The translations under genes were made by a program, and so were the position numbers. Below are positions 26,546 through 39,509 of a stretch of 64,000 bases of DNA, one piece after another; the stretch's first letter is position 1; the number at the start of each line of letters is the position of its first letter. The stretch is from Mycobacterium kyorinense (GTDB lineage Bacteria; Actinomycetota; Actinomycetes; Mycobacteriales; Mycobacteriaceae): NCBI RefSeq assembly GCF_002101735.1, contig NZ_LQPE01000153.1:1-64000 (forward strand), written 5' to 3'. The notes beneath the pieces are model-generated. The model did not search any database. It was not told where the DNA came from and was given only the letters and a program-made list of their open reading frames with translations.

Positions 26546-27109
26546 TCACGAGTACGCAAGGCACGCCTTGACCGTTCTGGACTTGGTGTCGTTGAGCTGA
26601 TCGACGCGCTGGTTGAACTCCGATGTCGGCGCGTGGGCGCGAATGGCCTTCGCCACGTCCCGGGATGCGTCGACGTAGGCGTTGAGAGCCTCACGCAGCT
26701 CCTGCGACAACGGCTCGCTGATGCTTCCGGCGACGACGTCGGCGCTGTTGTTGAGCGCGTCGATGGCCGGGCCTTCGGCGGCGGCGGTGTCACCGCCCTG
26801 ATTGAACGCCCCCACAAAGGCATTCACCTTTTCGATGGCTTCCTTGCTGCTGCTCGCAAACGACTCACACGCCTTGACCACCGCCCGCGTTGTCAACGAC
26901 TGCTGGCGCTGCGTCTCGCGGATCCGTGAGGTCGCCGACGACGCCGACACCGACGCGGACACCGAGGCCCGGTACGCCGGGGCAACCGCGGTGTCGACGG
27001 TCGCGGTGCCCTCGGTGACGCTGGTACATCCGACGATCGCCATCAGCATCGCCGCGACACTGCCGAGCACCAGCAGGCCAAGGCGCAATCGGCGTCCACT
27101 CAGCCGCAT
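26546..27109 (-). CDS. Putative lipoprotein, helical (Rv2240c position)
   Basis: 187 residues from ATG 27109; an ATG eight codons upstream is the alternative. A basic N-terminus (RLSGRRLRLG) and hydrophobic stretch end in LMAIVGC, a lipobox. The mature part is rich in Ala, Ser and charged residues and predicted mostly helical, with only one other obvious Cys pair. No catalytic motif is recognised. It is divergent from aceE. Confidence 0.75.
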   Translation of the reverse strand: MRLSGRRLRLGLLVLGSVAAMLMAIVGCTSVTEGTATVDTAVAPAYRASVSASVSASSATSRIRETQRQQSLTTRAVVKACESFASSSKEAIEKVNAFVGAFNQGGDTAAAEGPAIDALNNSADVVAGSISEPLSQELREALNAYVDASRDVAKAIRAHAPTSEFNQRVDQLNDTKSRTVKACLAYS

Positions 27110-27268
27110 CGCGGCCTGCCATCGGACCAGCACACCGACTGACGTTACCGGTTCAGACGGCCCCTACGCGGCGGGGGCTGGCGTGCGGCACGATAGGGGG
27201 ATACAACCGAAAACGACACGGCGGGGATGGGCCACAAGCAGCTGAACCGCCACGCAAGGAGTAGCGAG

Positions 27269-30058
<2,790 letters not shown>

Positions 30059-30121
30059 CCGCTCGCCGACCCTAGGCACGTTTTGGCGGAAACATCCAGA
30101 AAAGCGGCGTAGCTTTTAGGA

Positions 30122-31429
30122 GTGGCCGACAAGAATATTGGGCAGTTTGTCCTGCCGCGTACCACGCTCGAGCTGTTGGACGTGGCCCCCGAGTCGCTGC
30201 TGCGGCGGCTCAAGCAGCTGTCGGGCCGGATAGCCACCGAGGCCGTCTCGGCGATGCAGGACCGGTTGCCGTTCTTCGCCGACCTGGAAGCCTCCCAGCG
30301 CGCCAGCGTGGCGCTGGTGGTGCAGACCGCGGTGGTGAACTTCGTCGAATGGATGCGCGACCCGCGCAGCAACATCAGCTACACCGCGCAGGCCTTCGAG
30401 CTGGTGCCGCAGGAGCTGCGCAACCGAATCGCGTTGCGCCACACCGTCGACATGGTCCGGATCACGATGGAGTTCTTCGAAGAAGTCGTCCCGATGGTGG
30501 CCCGCTCCGAAGAAGAGGTCACCGCGCTCACCGTCGGCATCCTCAAGTACAGCCGCGACCTGGCGTTCACCGCCGCCACCGCCTATGCCGACGCCGCCGA
30601 AGCCCGCGGCACCTGGGACAGCCGGATGGAGGCCAGCGTGGTGGACGCGGTGGTGCGCGGCGACACCGGCCCCGAGCTGTTGTCCCGGGCGGCCGCCCTG
30701 AACTGGGACACCACCGCGCCGGCGACCGTGGTCGTGGGCACCCCCGCGCCGGGCCGGGAAGCGCACGCCAGCCAGGACGTCCGGGATATCGCCACCCGTC
30801 ACGGCCGGGCGGCGCTCACCGACGTGCACGGCACCTGGCTGGTGGCGATCGTCTCCGGCCAGCTCACGCCCACCGAGAAGTTCTTCGGCGATCTGATGGC
30901 CGCCTTCTCCGACGGTCCGGTGGTGATCGGACCGACGGCGCCGATGCTGACCGCCGCCTACCACAGCGCCAGCGAGGCGATCTCGGGGATGAACGCCGTC
31001 GCCGGGTGGAGTGGCGCACCGCGGCCGGTGCTGGCCCGCGAGCTGCTGCCGGAGCGGGCGCTGATGGGCGACGCCTCGGCGATCGCGGCGTTACACACGG
31101 ACGTGATGCGGCCGCTGGCCGACGCCGGACCCACGCTCACCGAGACCCTGGACGCCTATCTGGACTGCGGCGGCGCGATCGAGGCGTGCGCCCGCAAGTT
31201 GTTCGTTCATCCAAACACCGTGCGCTACCGGCTGCGGCGGATCGCCGACTTCACCGGGCGCGACCCCACCCAGCCGCGCGATGCCTACGTGCTCCGGGTG
31301 GCAGCTACCGTGGGTCACCTCGCCTACCAGGCGCAGCACACCAGCAGCACAACGAACACTGTGACGCCCGTCACCACGCCGGTGGCGAAGGACCTGGTCG
31401 AGCCGTCGGCCGGGCACCGCGTCGAGTGA
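30122..31429 (+). CDS. mabR: PucR/CdaR-type regulator of the FAS-II operon
   Basis: 435 residues from GTG 30122. The C-terminal helix-turn-helix is the PucR/CdaR type: LTETLDAYLDCGGAIEACARKLFVHPNTVRYRLRRI spread over about residues 340-375. The N-terminal 200 residues form a helical sensor-like domain. In M. tuberculosis and M. smegmatis the homologue (Rv2242) regulates the fas-II operon immediately downstream. TAGCTT lies 6 nt before the start, so the mRNA may be leaderless. An inverted repeat that fits its operator lies before fabD. Confidence 0.93.
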   Translation: MADKNIGQFVLPRTTLELLDVAPESLLRRLKQLSGRIATEAVSAMQDRLPFFADLEASQRASVALVVQTAVVNFVEWMRDPRSNISYTAQAFELVPQELRNRIALRHTVDMVRITMEFFEEVVPMVARSEEEVTALTVGILKYSRDLAFTAATAYADAAEARGTWDSRMEASVVDAVVRGDTGPELLSRAAALNWDTTAPATVVVGTPAPGREAHASQDVRDIATRHGRAALTDVHGTWLVAIVSGQLTPTEKFFGDLMAAFSDGPVVIGPTAPMLTAAYHSASEAISGMNAVAGWSGAPRPVLARELLPERALMGDASAIAALHTDVMRPLADAGPTLTETLDAYLDCGGAIEACARKLFVHPNTVRYRLRRIADFTGRDPTQPRDAYVLRVAATVGHLAYQAQHTSSTTNTVTPVTTPVAKDLVEPSAGHRVE

Positions 31430-31471
31430 GCAAGTTGCGGCACGATATCAAACAGATCGCATCCAAAGCCG

Positions 31472-31492
31472 TTTTGTGGGGTCTCCACAAAA
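31472..31492. promoter_or_regulatory. MabR-type operator upstream of fabD
   Basis: TTTTGTGG and CCACAAAA form perfect 8-bp arms around GGTCT. The repeat lies 67 bp before the fabD start, directly after mabR. An inverted repeat with TTTTGT/ACAAAA half-sites in this position is the reported kind of MabR site in mycobacteria. A CATAAT-like hexamer follows at about 31508. Confidence 0.7.
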
Positions 31493-31558
31493 ACCTAAGA
31501 CAAGGTTCATAATCTGTTACACCCCGCAAAACCGTCTTCACAGTGTTCTCTTAAACAC

Positions 31559-32467
31559 GTGATTGCGTTGCTTGCGCCCGGACAGGGATCGCAGACTCCC
31601 GGAATGCTGTCGCCGTGGCTGGAGTTGCCCGGCGCGCCGGACCAGCTTGCCGCGTGGTCGACGGCCAGTGGTCTGGACCTTGCCCGGTTGGGCACCACCG
31701 CTTCGGCCGAGGAGATTACCGACACCGCGATCACCCAGCCGCTGGTCGTGGCTGCCACCCTGCTGGCCCACCAGGAGCTCACCCGGCGAGGGCTGTTCAG
31801 CGACGCCGCCACCGTCGTGGCCGGCCACTCCGTCGGCGAGATCGCGGCCTACGCGATCGCCGGCGTCATCTCGGCCGACGAAGCCGTCTCGCTGGCCGCC
31901 ACCCGCGGCGCGGAGATGGCCAAGGCCTGCGCCAACGAGCCGACGGGCATGTCGGCGGTGCTGGGCGGCGACGAAGCCGAGGTGTTGGCGCGTCTCGAGC
32001 AGCTCGACCTGGTGCCCGCCAACCGCAACGCCGCGGGCCAGATCGTCGCCGCCGGCCGCCTGGACGCGCTGCAAAAGCTGGCCGAAGACCCGCCGGCCAA
32101 GGCCCGGGTGCGCGCGCTGGCCACCGCCGGCGCCTTCCACACCGAGTTCATGGCCTCGGCGCTCGACGGCTATGCCGCCGCGGCGGCGAAGGTCACGCCG
32201 GCCGAGCCCACCACGACGTTGCTGTCGAACCGCGACGGGCAGCCGGTATCGTCGGCAGCCGACGCGATGGAAAAGCTCGTCGCGCAGCTGACCCGTCCGG
32301 TGCGCTGGGACCTGTGCACCGAGACCATGCGTCAGCGCAATGTCACGGCGATCGTCGAGTTCCCACCTGCGGGCGCTCTCGCGGGCATCGCCAAGCGTGA
32401 ACTTCGCGGGGTTCCGACGCATGCCGTCAAGTCCCCCGCAGACCTGGACGGGTTAACGGAGCTCTAA
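31559..32467 (+). CDS. fabD: Malonyl-CoA:ACP transacylase
   Basis: 302 residues from GTG, the same length as M. tuberculosis FabD. The nucleophile is Ser91 in GHSVGE, with Gln in APGQGSQ at the N-terminus and the catalytic His in GAFHTEFM. It loads malonyl units from CoA onto AcpM for FAS-II elongation of meromycolate precursors. First gene of the fabD-acpM-kasA-kasB-accD6 operon. Confidence 0.97.
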   Translation: MIALLAPGQGSQTPGMLSPWLELPGAPDQLAAWSTASGLDLARLGTTASAEEITDTAITQPLVVAATLLAHQELTRRGLFSDAATVVAGHSVGEIAAYAIAGVISADEAVSLAATRGAEMAKACANEPTGMSAVLGGDEAEVLARLEQLDLVPANRNAAGQIVAAGRLDALQKLAEDPPAKARVRALATAGAFHTEFMASALDGYAAAAAKVTPAEPTTTLLSNRDGQPVSSAADAMEKLVAQLTRPVRWDLCTETMRQRNVTAIVEFPPAGALAGIAKRELRGVPTHAVKSPADLDGLTEL

Positions 32468-32545
32468 CGCCGGTCTCGCCGCCAGTACAACCGCATATCG
32501 CACGTTTCATCCAGTAACACAACACATTACGAAGGGAAGCTCACC

Positions 32546-32893
32546 GTGCCCGTCACTCAGGAAGAAATCATCGCCGGTCTCGCCGAGATCATCGAAGAGG
32601 TCACCGGCATCGAGCCGTCCGAGATCACACCGGAGAAGTCGTTCGTCGACGACCTGGACATCGACTCGCTGTCGATGGTCGAGATCGCGGTGCAGACCGA
32701 GGACAAGTACGGCGTCAAGATCCCCGACGAGGACCTCGCAGGGCTCCGCACCGTCGGTGACGTCGTCAACTACATCCAGAAGCTCGAGGAAGAGAACCCC
32801 GAGGCTGCCGCTGCCATCCGCGAAAAGATCGAGGCGGAGAACCCCGACAAGGTCGAGGCCGTCCGCGCCAGGCTGGAAGCAGAGAGCAAGTGA
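32546..32893 (+). CDS. acpM: Meromycolate extension acyl carrier protein
   Basis: 115 residues from GTG. The phosphopantetheine site is Ser41 in DIDSLSMVE. The first 80 residues form the acidic four-helix ACP core. The remaining 35 residues (NPEAAAAIREKIEAENPDK...) are the mycobacterial C-terminal extension. The ribosome site is GAAGGGAAGC. The stop overlaps the kasA start as GTGA. Confidence 0.97.
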   Translation: MPVTQEEIIAGLAEIIEEVTGIEPSEITPEKSFVDDLDIDSLSMVEIAVQTEDKYGVKIPDEDLAGLRTVGDVVNYIQKLEEENPEAAAAIREKIEAENPDKVEAVRARLEAESK

Positions 32894-34140
32894 CCAAACC
32901 TTCCACTGCTAACGGCGGTTACCCCAGCGTTGTGGTAACCGCCGTCACGGCGACGACGTCGATCGCGCCGGACATCGAGAGCACGTGGAAGGGTTTGTTG
33001 GCCGGCGAGAGCGGCATCCACGTCCTCGAGGACGAGTTCGTCTCCAAGTGGGATCTGCCGGTCAAGATCGGCGGACACCTCAAGGAGCCCGTCGACGACC
33101 ACATGGGCCGGCTGGAGTTGCGGCGGATGTCGTATGTCCAGCGGATGGCCAAGCTGCTCAGCGGCCAGCTGTGGGAGACCGCAGGCAGCCCCGATGTCGA
33201 CCCTGACCGGTTCGCCGTCGTGGTCGGCACCGGGCTGGGCGGCGCCGAGCGGATCGTCGAAAGCTACGACCTGATGAACGAGGGCGGCCCCCGCAAGGTG
33301 TCGCCGCTGGCGGTGCAGATGATCATGCCCAACGGCGCCGCGGCGACGGTGGGTCTGCAGCTGGGCGCCCGCGCCGGGGTGATGACCCCGGTGTCGGCGT
33401 GTTCGTCGGGTTCGGAGGCCATCGCACACGCGTGGCGGCAAATCGTCATGGGTGACGCGGACATCGCCGTGTGCGGCGGTGTCGAGGGCGGCATCGAGGC
33501 GCTGCCGATCGCGGCGTTCTCGATGATGCGGGCGATGTCGACGCGCAACGACGATCCCGAAGGGGCGTCGCGCCCGTTCGACAAGGACCGCGACGGCTTC
33601 GTGTTCGGCGAGGCGGGCGCGCTCATGGTCATCGAGACCGAGGAGCACGCCAAGGCCCGCGGCGCCACGCCGCTGGCCCGGTTGATGGGTGCCGGCATCA
33701 CGTCGGACGCCTTCCACATGGTGGCGCCGGCTCCGGACGGTGTGCGTGCCGGTAAGGCGATGCAGAGGGCGATGGAGCTGGCGGGCTTGTCCGCCAAGGA
33801 CATTGACCACATCAACGCGCACGCCACGGCCACGCCGATCGGTGATACGGCCGAGGCCAACGCCATTCGGGTCGCCGGGTGTGAAAGCGCCGCGGTGTAC
33901 GCGCCGAAGGGAGCGCTGGGCCACTCCATCGGTGCGGTCGGGGCGCTGGAGTCGGTGTTGACCGTGCTGACGCTGCGCGACGGTGTCATCCCGCCCACGC
34001 TGAACTACCACACCCCGGACCCGGAAATCGATCTCGACGTGGTAGCCGGCGAACCCCGTTATGGCGACTACAAGTACGCCATCAACAACTCGTTCGGGTT
34101 CGGCGGACACAACGTCGCGATCGCCTTCGGGCGCTACTGA
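32890..34140 (+). CDS. kasA: Beta-ketoacyl-ACP synthase KasA
   Basis: 416 residues from GTG. Condensing-enzyme residues match M. tuberculosis numbering: Cys171 (VSACSSGSE), His311 (NAHATATP), Lys340 and His345 (APKGALGHSIG). KasA performs the early elongation steps of meromycolate synthesis and is a thiolactomycin target. Coupled to acpM by a 4 bp overlap; 81 bp separate it from the kasB paralogue. Confidence 0.97.
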   Translation: MTKPSTANGGYPSVVVTAVTATTSIAPDIESTWKGLLAGESGIHVLEDEFVSKWDLPVKIGGHLKEPVDDHMGRLELRRMSYVQRMAKLLSGQLWETAGSPDVDPDRFAVVVGTGLGGAERIVESYDLMNEGGPRKVSPLAVQMIMPNGAAATVGLQLGARAGVMTPVSACSSGSEAIAHAWRQIVMGDADIAVCGGVEGGIEALPIAAFSMMRAMSTRNDDPEGASRPFDKDRDGFVFGEAGALMVIETEEHAKARGATPLARLMGAGITSDAFHMVAPAPDGVRAGKAMQRAMELAGLSAKDIDHINAHATATPIGDTAEANAIRVAGCESAAVYAPKGALGHSIGAVGALESVLTVLTLRDGVIPPTLNYHTPDPEIDLDVVAGEPRYGDYKYAINNSFGFGGHNVAIAFGRY

Positions 34141-34221
34141 GCACGACGTCCGGCGACGACACGGGCTGCGAGCGGTCCGCAGCGGAGCCGGGCAAGTACG
34201 GAAGGAATTTTCGGAAGACCA

Positions 34222-35481
<1,260 letters not shown>

Positions 35482-35514
35482 TACCGAGGCGCCGCCTCGA
35501 GGAGGAGACCCGCG

Positions 35515-36936
35515 ATGACGATCATGGCCCCGGAGGCGGTTGGCGAGTCGCTCGATCCCCGCGATCCGCTACTGCGACTGACCACGTTCTTCGACGACGA
35601 CAGCGTCGAGCTGTTGCACGAGCGTGACCGCTCCGGGGTGCTGGCCGCCGCGGGCACCGTCAACGGCGTGCGCACGATCGCCTTCTGCACCGACGGCACG
35701 GTGATGGGCGGTGCGATGGGCATCGAGGGGTGCACCCACATCGTCAACGCCTACGACACCGCCATCGAGGAGCAGAGCCCGATCGTCGGTATCTGGCACT
35801 CCGGCGGTGCCCGGCTGGCCGAGGGTGTGCGGGCACTGCACGCGGTCGGCCTGGTGTTCGAGGCGATGATCCGGGCATCCGGGTACATCCCGCAGATCTC
35901 GGTCGTGGTCGGCTTCGCCGCCGGTGGCGCCGCCTACGGGCCGGCGCTGACCGACGTGATCGTGATGGCACCGGACAGCCGGGTTTTCGTGACCGGTCCC
36001 GACGTGGTGCGCAGCGTGACCGGCGAGGACGTCGACATGGCGTCGCTGGGTGGGCCCAACACCCACCACAAGAAGTCCGGGGTGTGCCACATCGTCGCCG
36101 ACGACGAGCTCGACGCCTACGAGCGTGGCCGCCGGCTGGTCGGATTGTTCTGCCAGCAAGGGCATTTCGACCGCGCCAAGGCCGAGGCCCAGGACACCGA
36201 CCTGCATGCGTTGCTGCCGGAGTCGGCGCGGCGCGCCTATGACGTGCACCCGATCGTGACCGCGCTGCTCGACGACGACGTGCCGTTCGACGAGTTCCAA
36301 GCCAAGTGGGCGCCGTCGATGGTGGTCGGGCTGGGCCGGCTGTCGGGCCGCACGGTCGGTGTGCTGGCCAATAACCCGCTGCGGCTGGGCGGCTGCCTGA
36401 ACTCCGAAAGCGCCGAGAAGGCGGCACGTTTCGTGCGGCTGTGCGACGCGTTCGGCATTCCGCTGGTGGTGATCGTCGACGTGCCGGGTTATCTGCCGGG
36501 CGTGGACCAGGAGTGGGGCGGCGTGGTTCGCCGCGGCGCCAAGCTGCTGCACGCGTTCGGCGAGGCGACGGTGCCGCGAGTGACCCTGGTGACCCGAAAG
36601 ATCTACGGCGGGGCCTACATTGCGATGAACTCGCGGTCGCTGGGCGCCACCAAGGTGTTCGCGTGGCCGGACGCCGAGGTCGCGGTGATGGGCGCCAAAG
36701 CCGCTGTCGGCATCCTGCACAAGAAGAAGCTGGCGGCCGCGCCCGAGCACGAGCGGGAAGAGCTGCACAACAAGCTGGCCGAGGAGCACGAGCGGATCAC
36801 CGGCGGTGTCGATTCCGCGATCGACATCGGCGTGGTCGACGAGAAGATCGACCCGGCGCACACCCGCAGCAAGTTGACCCAGGCGCTGGCCGAGGCGCCC
36901 GCCCGCCGCGGCCGCCACAAGAACATCCCGCTGTAG
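35515..36936 (+). CDS. accD6: Acetyl/propionyl-CoA carboxylase beta subunit AccD6
   Basis: 473 residues. Carboxyltransferase blocks are GTVNGVRTIAFCTDGTVMGGAMG, SGGARLAEGVRAL, FAAGGAAYGPALTD, and PGYLPGVDQEWGGVVRRGAKLL with KIYGGAYIAMNSR. AccD6 with an AccA subunit makes malonyl-CoA for FAS-II. GAGGAGAC lies upstream of the ATG. It closes the FAS-II operon; a long hairpin follows 9 bp after the stop. Confidence 0.96.
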   Translation: MTIMAPEAVGESLDPRDPLLRLTTFFDDDSVELLHERDRSGVLAAAGTVNGVRTIAFCTDGTVMGGAMGIEGCTHIVNAYDTAIEEQSPIVGIWHSGGARLAEGVRALHAVGLVFEAMIRASGYIPQISVVVGFAAGGAAYGPALTDVIVMAPDSRVFVTGPDVVRSVTGEDVDMASLGGPNTHHKKSGVCHIVADDELDAYERGRRLVGLFCQQGHFDRAKAEAQDTDLHALLPESARRAYDVHPIVTALLDDDVPFDEFQAKWAPSMVVGLGRLSGRTVGVLANNPLRLGGCLNSESAEKAARFVRLCDAFGIPLVVIVDVPGYLPGVDQEWGGVVRRGAKLLHAFGEATVPRVTLVTRKIYGGAYIAMNSRSLGATKVFAWPDAEVAVMGAKAAVGILHKKKLAAAPEHEREELHNKLAEEHERITGGVDSAIDIGVVDEKIDPAHTRSKLTQALAEAPARRGRHKNIPL

Positions 36937-36945
36937 TTCGCTTTG

Positions 36946-37011
36946 CCCGCGAGCGTGCGCAAATGTACGCAAAAACCCCGCGGGGACCGTACATTTGCGC
37001 ACCCTCGCGGG
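36946..37011. terminator. 66-bp inverted repeat between convergent accD6 and SDR genes
   Basis: Two 24-nt arms (36946-36969 and 36988-37011) are reverse complements except for one position, with an 18-nt loop that itself holds CCCCGCGGGG. The core arm is GTGCGCAAATGTACG. Lying between two convergent genes and ending 10 bp before the SDR stop codon, it should fold in both transcripts and act as a bidirectional terminator. There is no U tract, as is usual in mycobacteria. Confidence 0.7.
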
Positions 37012-37021
37012 TCCGCACGGG

Positions 37022-37771
37022 CTACCGCGTCGTGTACCCGCCGTTGGCGAAGATGGTCTGGCCGGTCACCCAGTGGCCCTCGTCGGCCAGGAACACCACG
37101 AGTGGCGCGATGTCCTCGATGCGCGTGAGCCGGTTGCCCATCGCCTGCGATTTGTGGAACTCCACGCGCTCCGGCGTCTCCTGCGGGTAGAAGAACGGCG
37201 TGTCCATCGGCCCGGGCGCAACGTTGTTCACCGAAATGCCTCGTGGCGCAAACTCTTTCGCCGCAGCGCGGGTGAAGTGCTCGACCGGGCTCTTGGCGCC
37301 GGCGTAAGTGGAGTAGCCGTCGGTGAACGCGGCCAGCAGCGCCGTCACAATCGTGATCACCGAGCCGCCGTCGTTCAGCCGCTTGCCCGCCTGCTGCAAA
37401 AAGAAGTACGCCGCCTTTGCGTTGATGTCGAACATCGAGTCGTACTCGGCCTCGGTGGTCTCGATGATGGGTTTGCGCAACACCTTCCCCACGGTGTTGA
37501 TCGCGATGTCCACCCCGCCGAACGCGTCCACGGCCGCGTCGAACAGCGTCGCCACGTTGGCCGGCTCGGTGAGGTCGCCCTGCACCTTGATCGCTTTCAC
37601 TCCGGCGGCTTGCGCGGCTGCCACCGTCTTGTCGGCATCCGGCTCGGACGATGCGCTGTTGTAGTGCACCGCGACGTTGACACCCCTCTCCGCCAACGTC
37701 GTCGAGATCAGGCCGCCTAAGTTCTTGGCGCCGGCGGCCACCACTGCGGATTTTCCTGTCAGGTTGCTCAT
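37022..37771 (-). CDS. Short-chain dehydrogenase/reductase
   Basis: 249 residues from ATG 37771; nine codons upstream lies another start without better support. The catalytic YxxxK appears as YAGAK and the C-terminal FANGGYTTR is classical. The cofactor loop is unusual: GKSAVVAAGAKNLGG replaces TGxxxGIG, and NTVGK replaces NNAG. The second basic position (HYNSASS after strand 2) suggests NADP(H). Divergent from a LysR gene 87 bp away, which probably controls it. Confidence 0.85.
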   Translation of the reverse strand: MSNLTGKSAVVAAGAKNLGGLISTTLAERGVNVAVHYNSASSEPDADKTVAAAQAAGVKAIKVQGDLTEPANVATLFDAAVDAFGGVDIAINTVGKVLRKPIIETTEAEYDSMFDINAKAAYFFLQQAGKRLNDGGSVITIVTALLAAFTDGYSTYAGAKSPVEHFTRAAAKEFAPRGISVNNVAPGPMDTPFFYPQETPERVEFHKSQAMGNRLTRIEDIAPLVVFLADEGHWVTGQTIFANGGYTTR

Positions 37772-37828
37772 GATCACGAACCTAGGCCGATCTACCACAA
37801 ATGAGAAACAGTGATTGACAGTCTTTCA

Positions 37829-37843
37829 ACAAGCAACGCTTGT
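37829..37843. promoter_or_regulatory. Palindrome between LysR and SDR genes
   Basis: ACAAGC-AAC-GCTTGT is a perfect inverted repeat located 15 bp before the LysR start, inside the divergent intergenic region. LysR proteins commonly bind such sites to control themselves and the divergent target. Confidence 0.5.
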
Positions 37844-37858
37844 AGCTAGGCTGGTCGG

Positions 37859-38743
37859 ATGCCGGCCGTCCCCGACCTTCGCCGCCTCAGCCATTTCGTC
37901 GCGGTGGTGGAAGCTGCCGGATTCACTCGGGCGGCGCAGAACCTGCACCTGTCCCAGCAGGCACTGAGTAGCTCGGTGCAACAACTGGAAAAGGAACTCG
38001 GCGCCTCGCTGCTGGTGCGGGCCGGCCGGCGGATCTCGCTGACACCGGCCGGTCAAACACTGCTCGACGAGGGGCGCGCGCTGCTGGCCGCGGCACACAC
38101 CGTCGCCCGACATACCCGGGCGGCAGCCAGCGCCCAACCCGACGAGTTCGTCGTCGGCCATTCCCCCGCGATCAGTAACGGCGAGGTGTATCGGCTACTG
38201 GAACCGGCGATCGCGGCGTCGCCGATGACGTCGTTCACCGTGGTGCAGCTCTTTCCCGACCGGCTGGTGAGCGGCGTGCAAGACGGCACGGTCCATCTCG
38301 GATTGCGCCGCGGCGTGGTCCCCCAGGAGCGATTGGCCAGCGCGGTCGCCCGGTACGACACGCTTCGTGTCGCCGTGCGCAGCGATCATCCGCTCGCCGC
38401 CGGGATGCGTATTCCGATCGCCGATTTGGCGAACGAGACCGTTGTGCTGTGGGCGCCGCCAGGAACATCGTACTACAGCGATTTCCTCGTAAACGTCTGT
38501 CGCCGAGCGGGTTTCGAACCGCACTACCGGGTCAGCCGGGTGCAGGGCTGCCCGCCGGAGGTGGCGCCGTTGACCGACGACGCCGTCGCGTTCGTGACCT
38601 CTCCCCCCGGCCCGGCGATCGGCGGTGCCGTCACCGTCGTCGACATCGACGGCCCGGTGCTGGTGCCATTGCAGGCCTTGTGGCAGCCACACACCAGTTC
38701 GGCAGTGCGAGATCTGATCCTCGACACAACCGCGACTACGTGA
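37859..38743 (+). CDS. LysR-family transcriptional regulator
   Basis: 294 residues. The N-terminal winged HTH spans about residues 5-65 with LRRLSHFVAVVEAAGFTRAAQNLHLSQQALSSSVQQLEKELG. A periplasmic-binding-like effector domain follows (about 90-290) with RSDHPLAAGMRIPIADLANE. The effector is unknown. Divergent from the SDR gene. Its 3' end overlaps the methyltransferase gene convergently by 8 bp. Confidence 0.9.
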   Translation: MPAVPDLRRLSHFVAVVEAAGFTRAAQNLHLSQQALSSSVQQLEKELGASLLVRAGRRISLTPAGQTLLDEGRALLAAAHTVARHTRAAASAQPDEFVVGHSPAISNGEVYRLLEPAIAASPMTSFTVVQLFPDRLVSGVQDGTVHLGLRRGVVPQERLASAVARYDTLRVAVRSDHPLAAGMRIPIADLANETVVLWAPPGTSYYSDFLVNVCRRAGFEPHYRVSRVQGCPPEVAPLTDDAVAFVTSPPGPAIGGAVTVVDIDGPVLVPLQALWQPHTSSAVRDLILDTTATT

Positions 38744-39509
38744 CCGGTTTGGTGGCGGAGACGGCATGGGTGCGAATGAGCGGCAGACCCCACCAGGCCC
38801 GCCAACCGAGATCGCGGCGCTTGACGTCTGCCATGCCGAGTTCGCGCAGCCGCCTGGCGTACAGCCGGGTAAACCCGATGTCGGCGATGACAATCCGCCC
38901 GCCGGGTTGTAGCACGCGAACGGCTTCGTCGATCGCGGACAGCCGCGCCGGGTTGCCGGGCAGATTGTGGATCGCAAGGCTGCTCACGACGAGATCGAAG
39001 GATCCGTCCGGGAATTGGAGGTCGGTCATGTCCCGGGCGTGCAATTCGATACGGTCGGCGACACCCTCGGCCTCGGCGTTCGCCAGTGTCGCATCCATCG
39101 AGTTACCGGTCTGGTCGGCTCGCCAGATATCCACTCCGACAGCACGTCCGCGTGGGATCAGCTTGGCAGCTGCCAGCAAGACCGCGCCACGACCACAACC
39201 CAGATCGAGAACGCGCTCGTCGCCGCGCAGTCCAACGTCGGTGAGCAGGCGCGCCCAGACTTCGAACTTTCCGCGTCGGCTGAATCGCGCGACGCCAAGA
39301 CCTTGGGCGATCAGTGCAAGGGCAACCACAGCCGCCGTCAGTCCCGCAGCAGTATGTCCGCTCGCCAGCCAGCCGGCCGCCAAACCACCCGCGGTCAGGC
39401 ACAACAGCGCATAACAGGCGAAGACCACGGCGGCCGGAATCAGCCGGTAATCGCCGTCGACACCGTACCGCCCTTGCGGGCGGGCAAGATCAGGCGCCAC
39501 GTCAGCCAT
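38736..39509 (-). CDS. Class I SAM-dependent methyltransferase with N-terminal membrane helices
   Basis: 257 residues from ATG 39509, placed 5 nt after GGAGG. Residues about 22-70 form two hydrophobic helices (AAVVFACYALLCLTAGGLAAG and AGLTAAVVALALIAQGLG). The catalytic domain then shows the SAM motif VLDLGCGRGAVLL, VGVDIW, and DGSFDLVVSSLAIHN. The target is probably a lipid-like or hydrophobic compound, judging from the membrane anchor. It overlaps the 3' end of the TetR gene by 8 bp and is likely co-transcribed with it. Confidence 0.85.
   Translation of the reverse strand: MADVAPDLARPQGRYGVDGDYRLIPAAVVFACYALLCLTAGGLAAGWLASGHTAAGLTAAVVALALIAQGLGVARFSRRGKFEVWARLLTDVGLRGDERVLDLGCGRGAVLLAAAKLIPRGRAVGVDIWRADQTGNSMDATLANAEAEGVADRIELHARDMTDLQFPDGSFDLVVSSLAIHNLPGNPARLSAIDEAVRVLQPGGRIVIADIGFTRLYARRLRELGMADVKRRDLGWRAWWGLPLIRTHAVSATKPVT

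Noticed and set aside
36946..37011. The long inverted repeat as an IS end or attachment site
   Set aside because: No transposase or integrase nearby and no target duplication; position between convergent stops fits a terminator.
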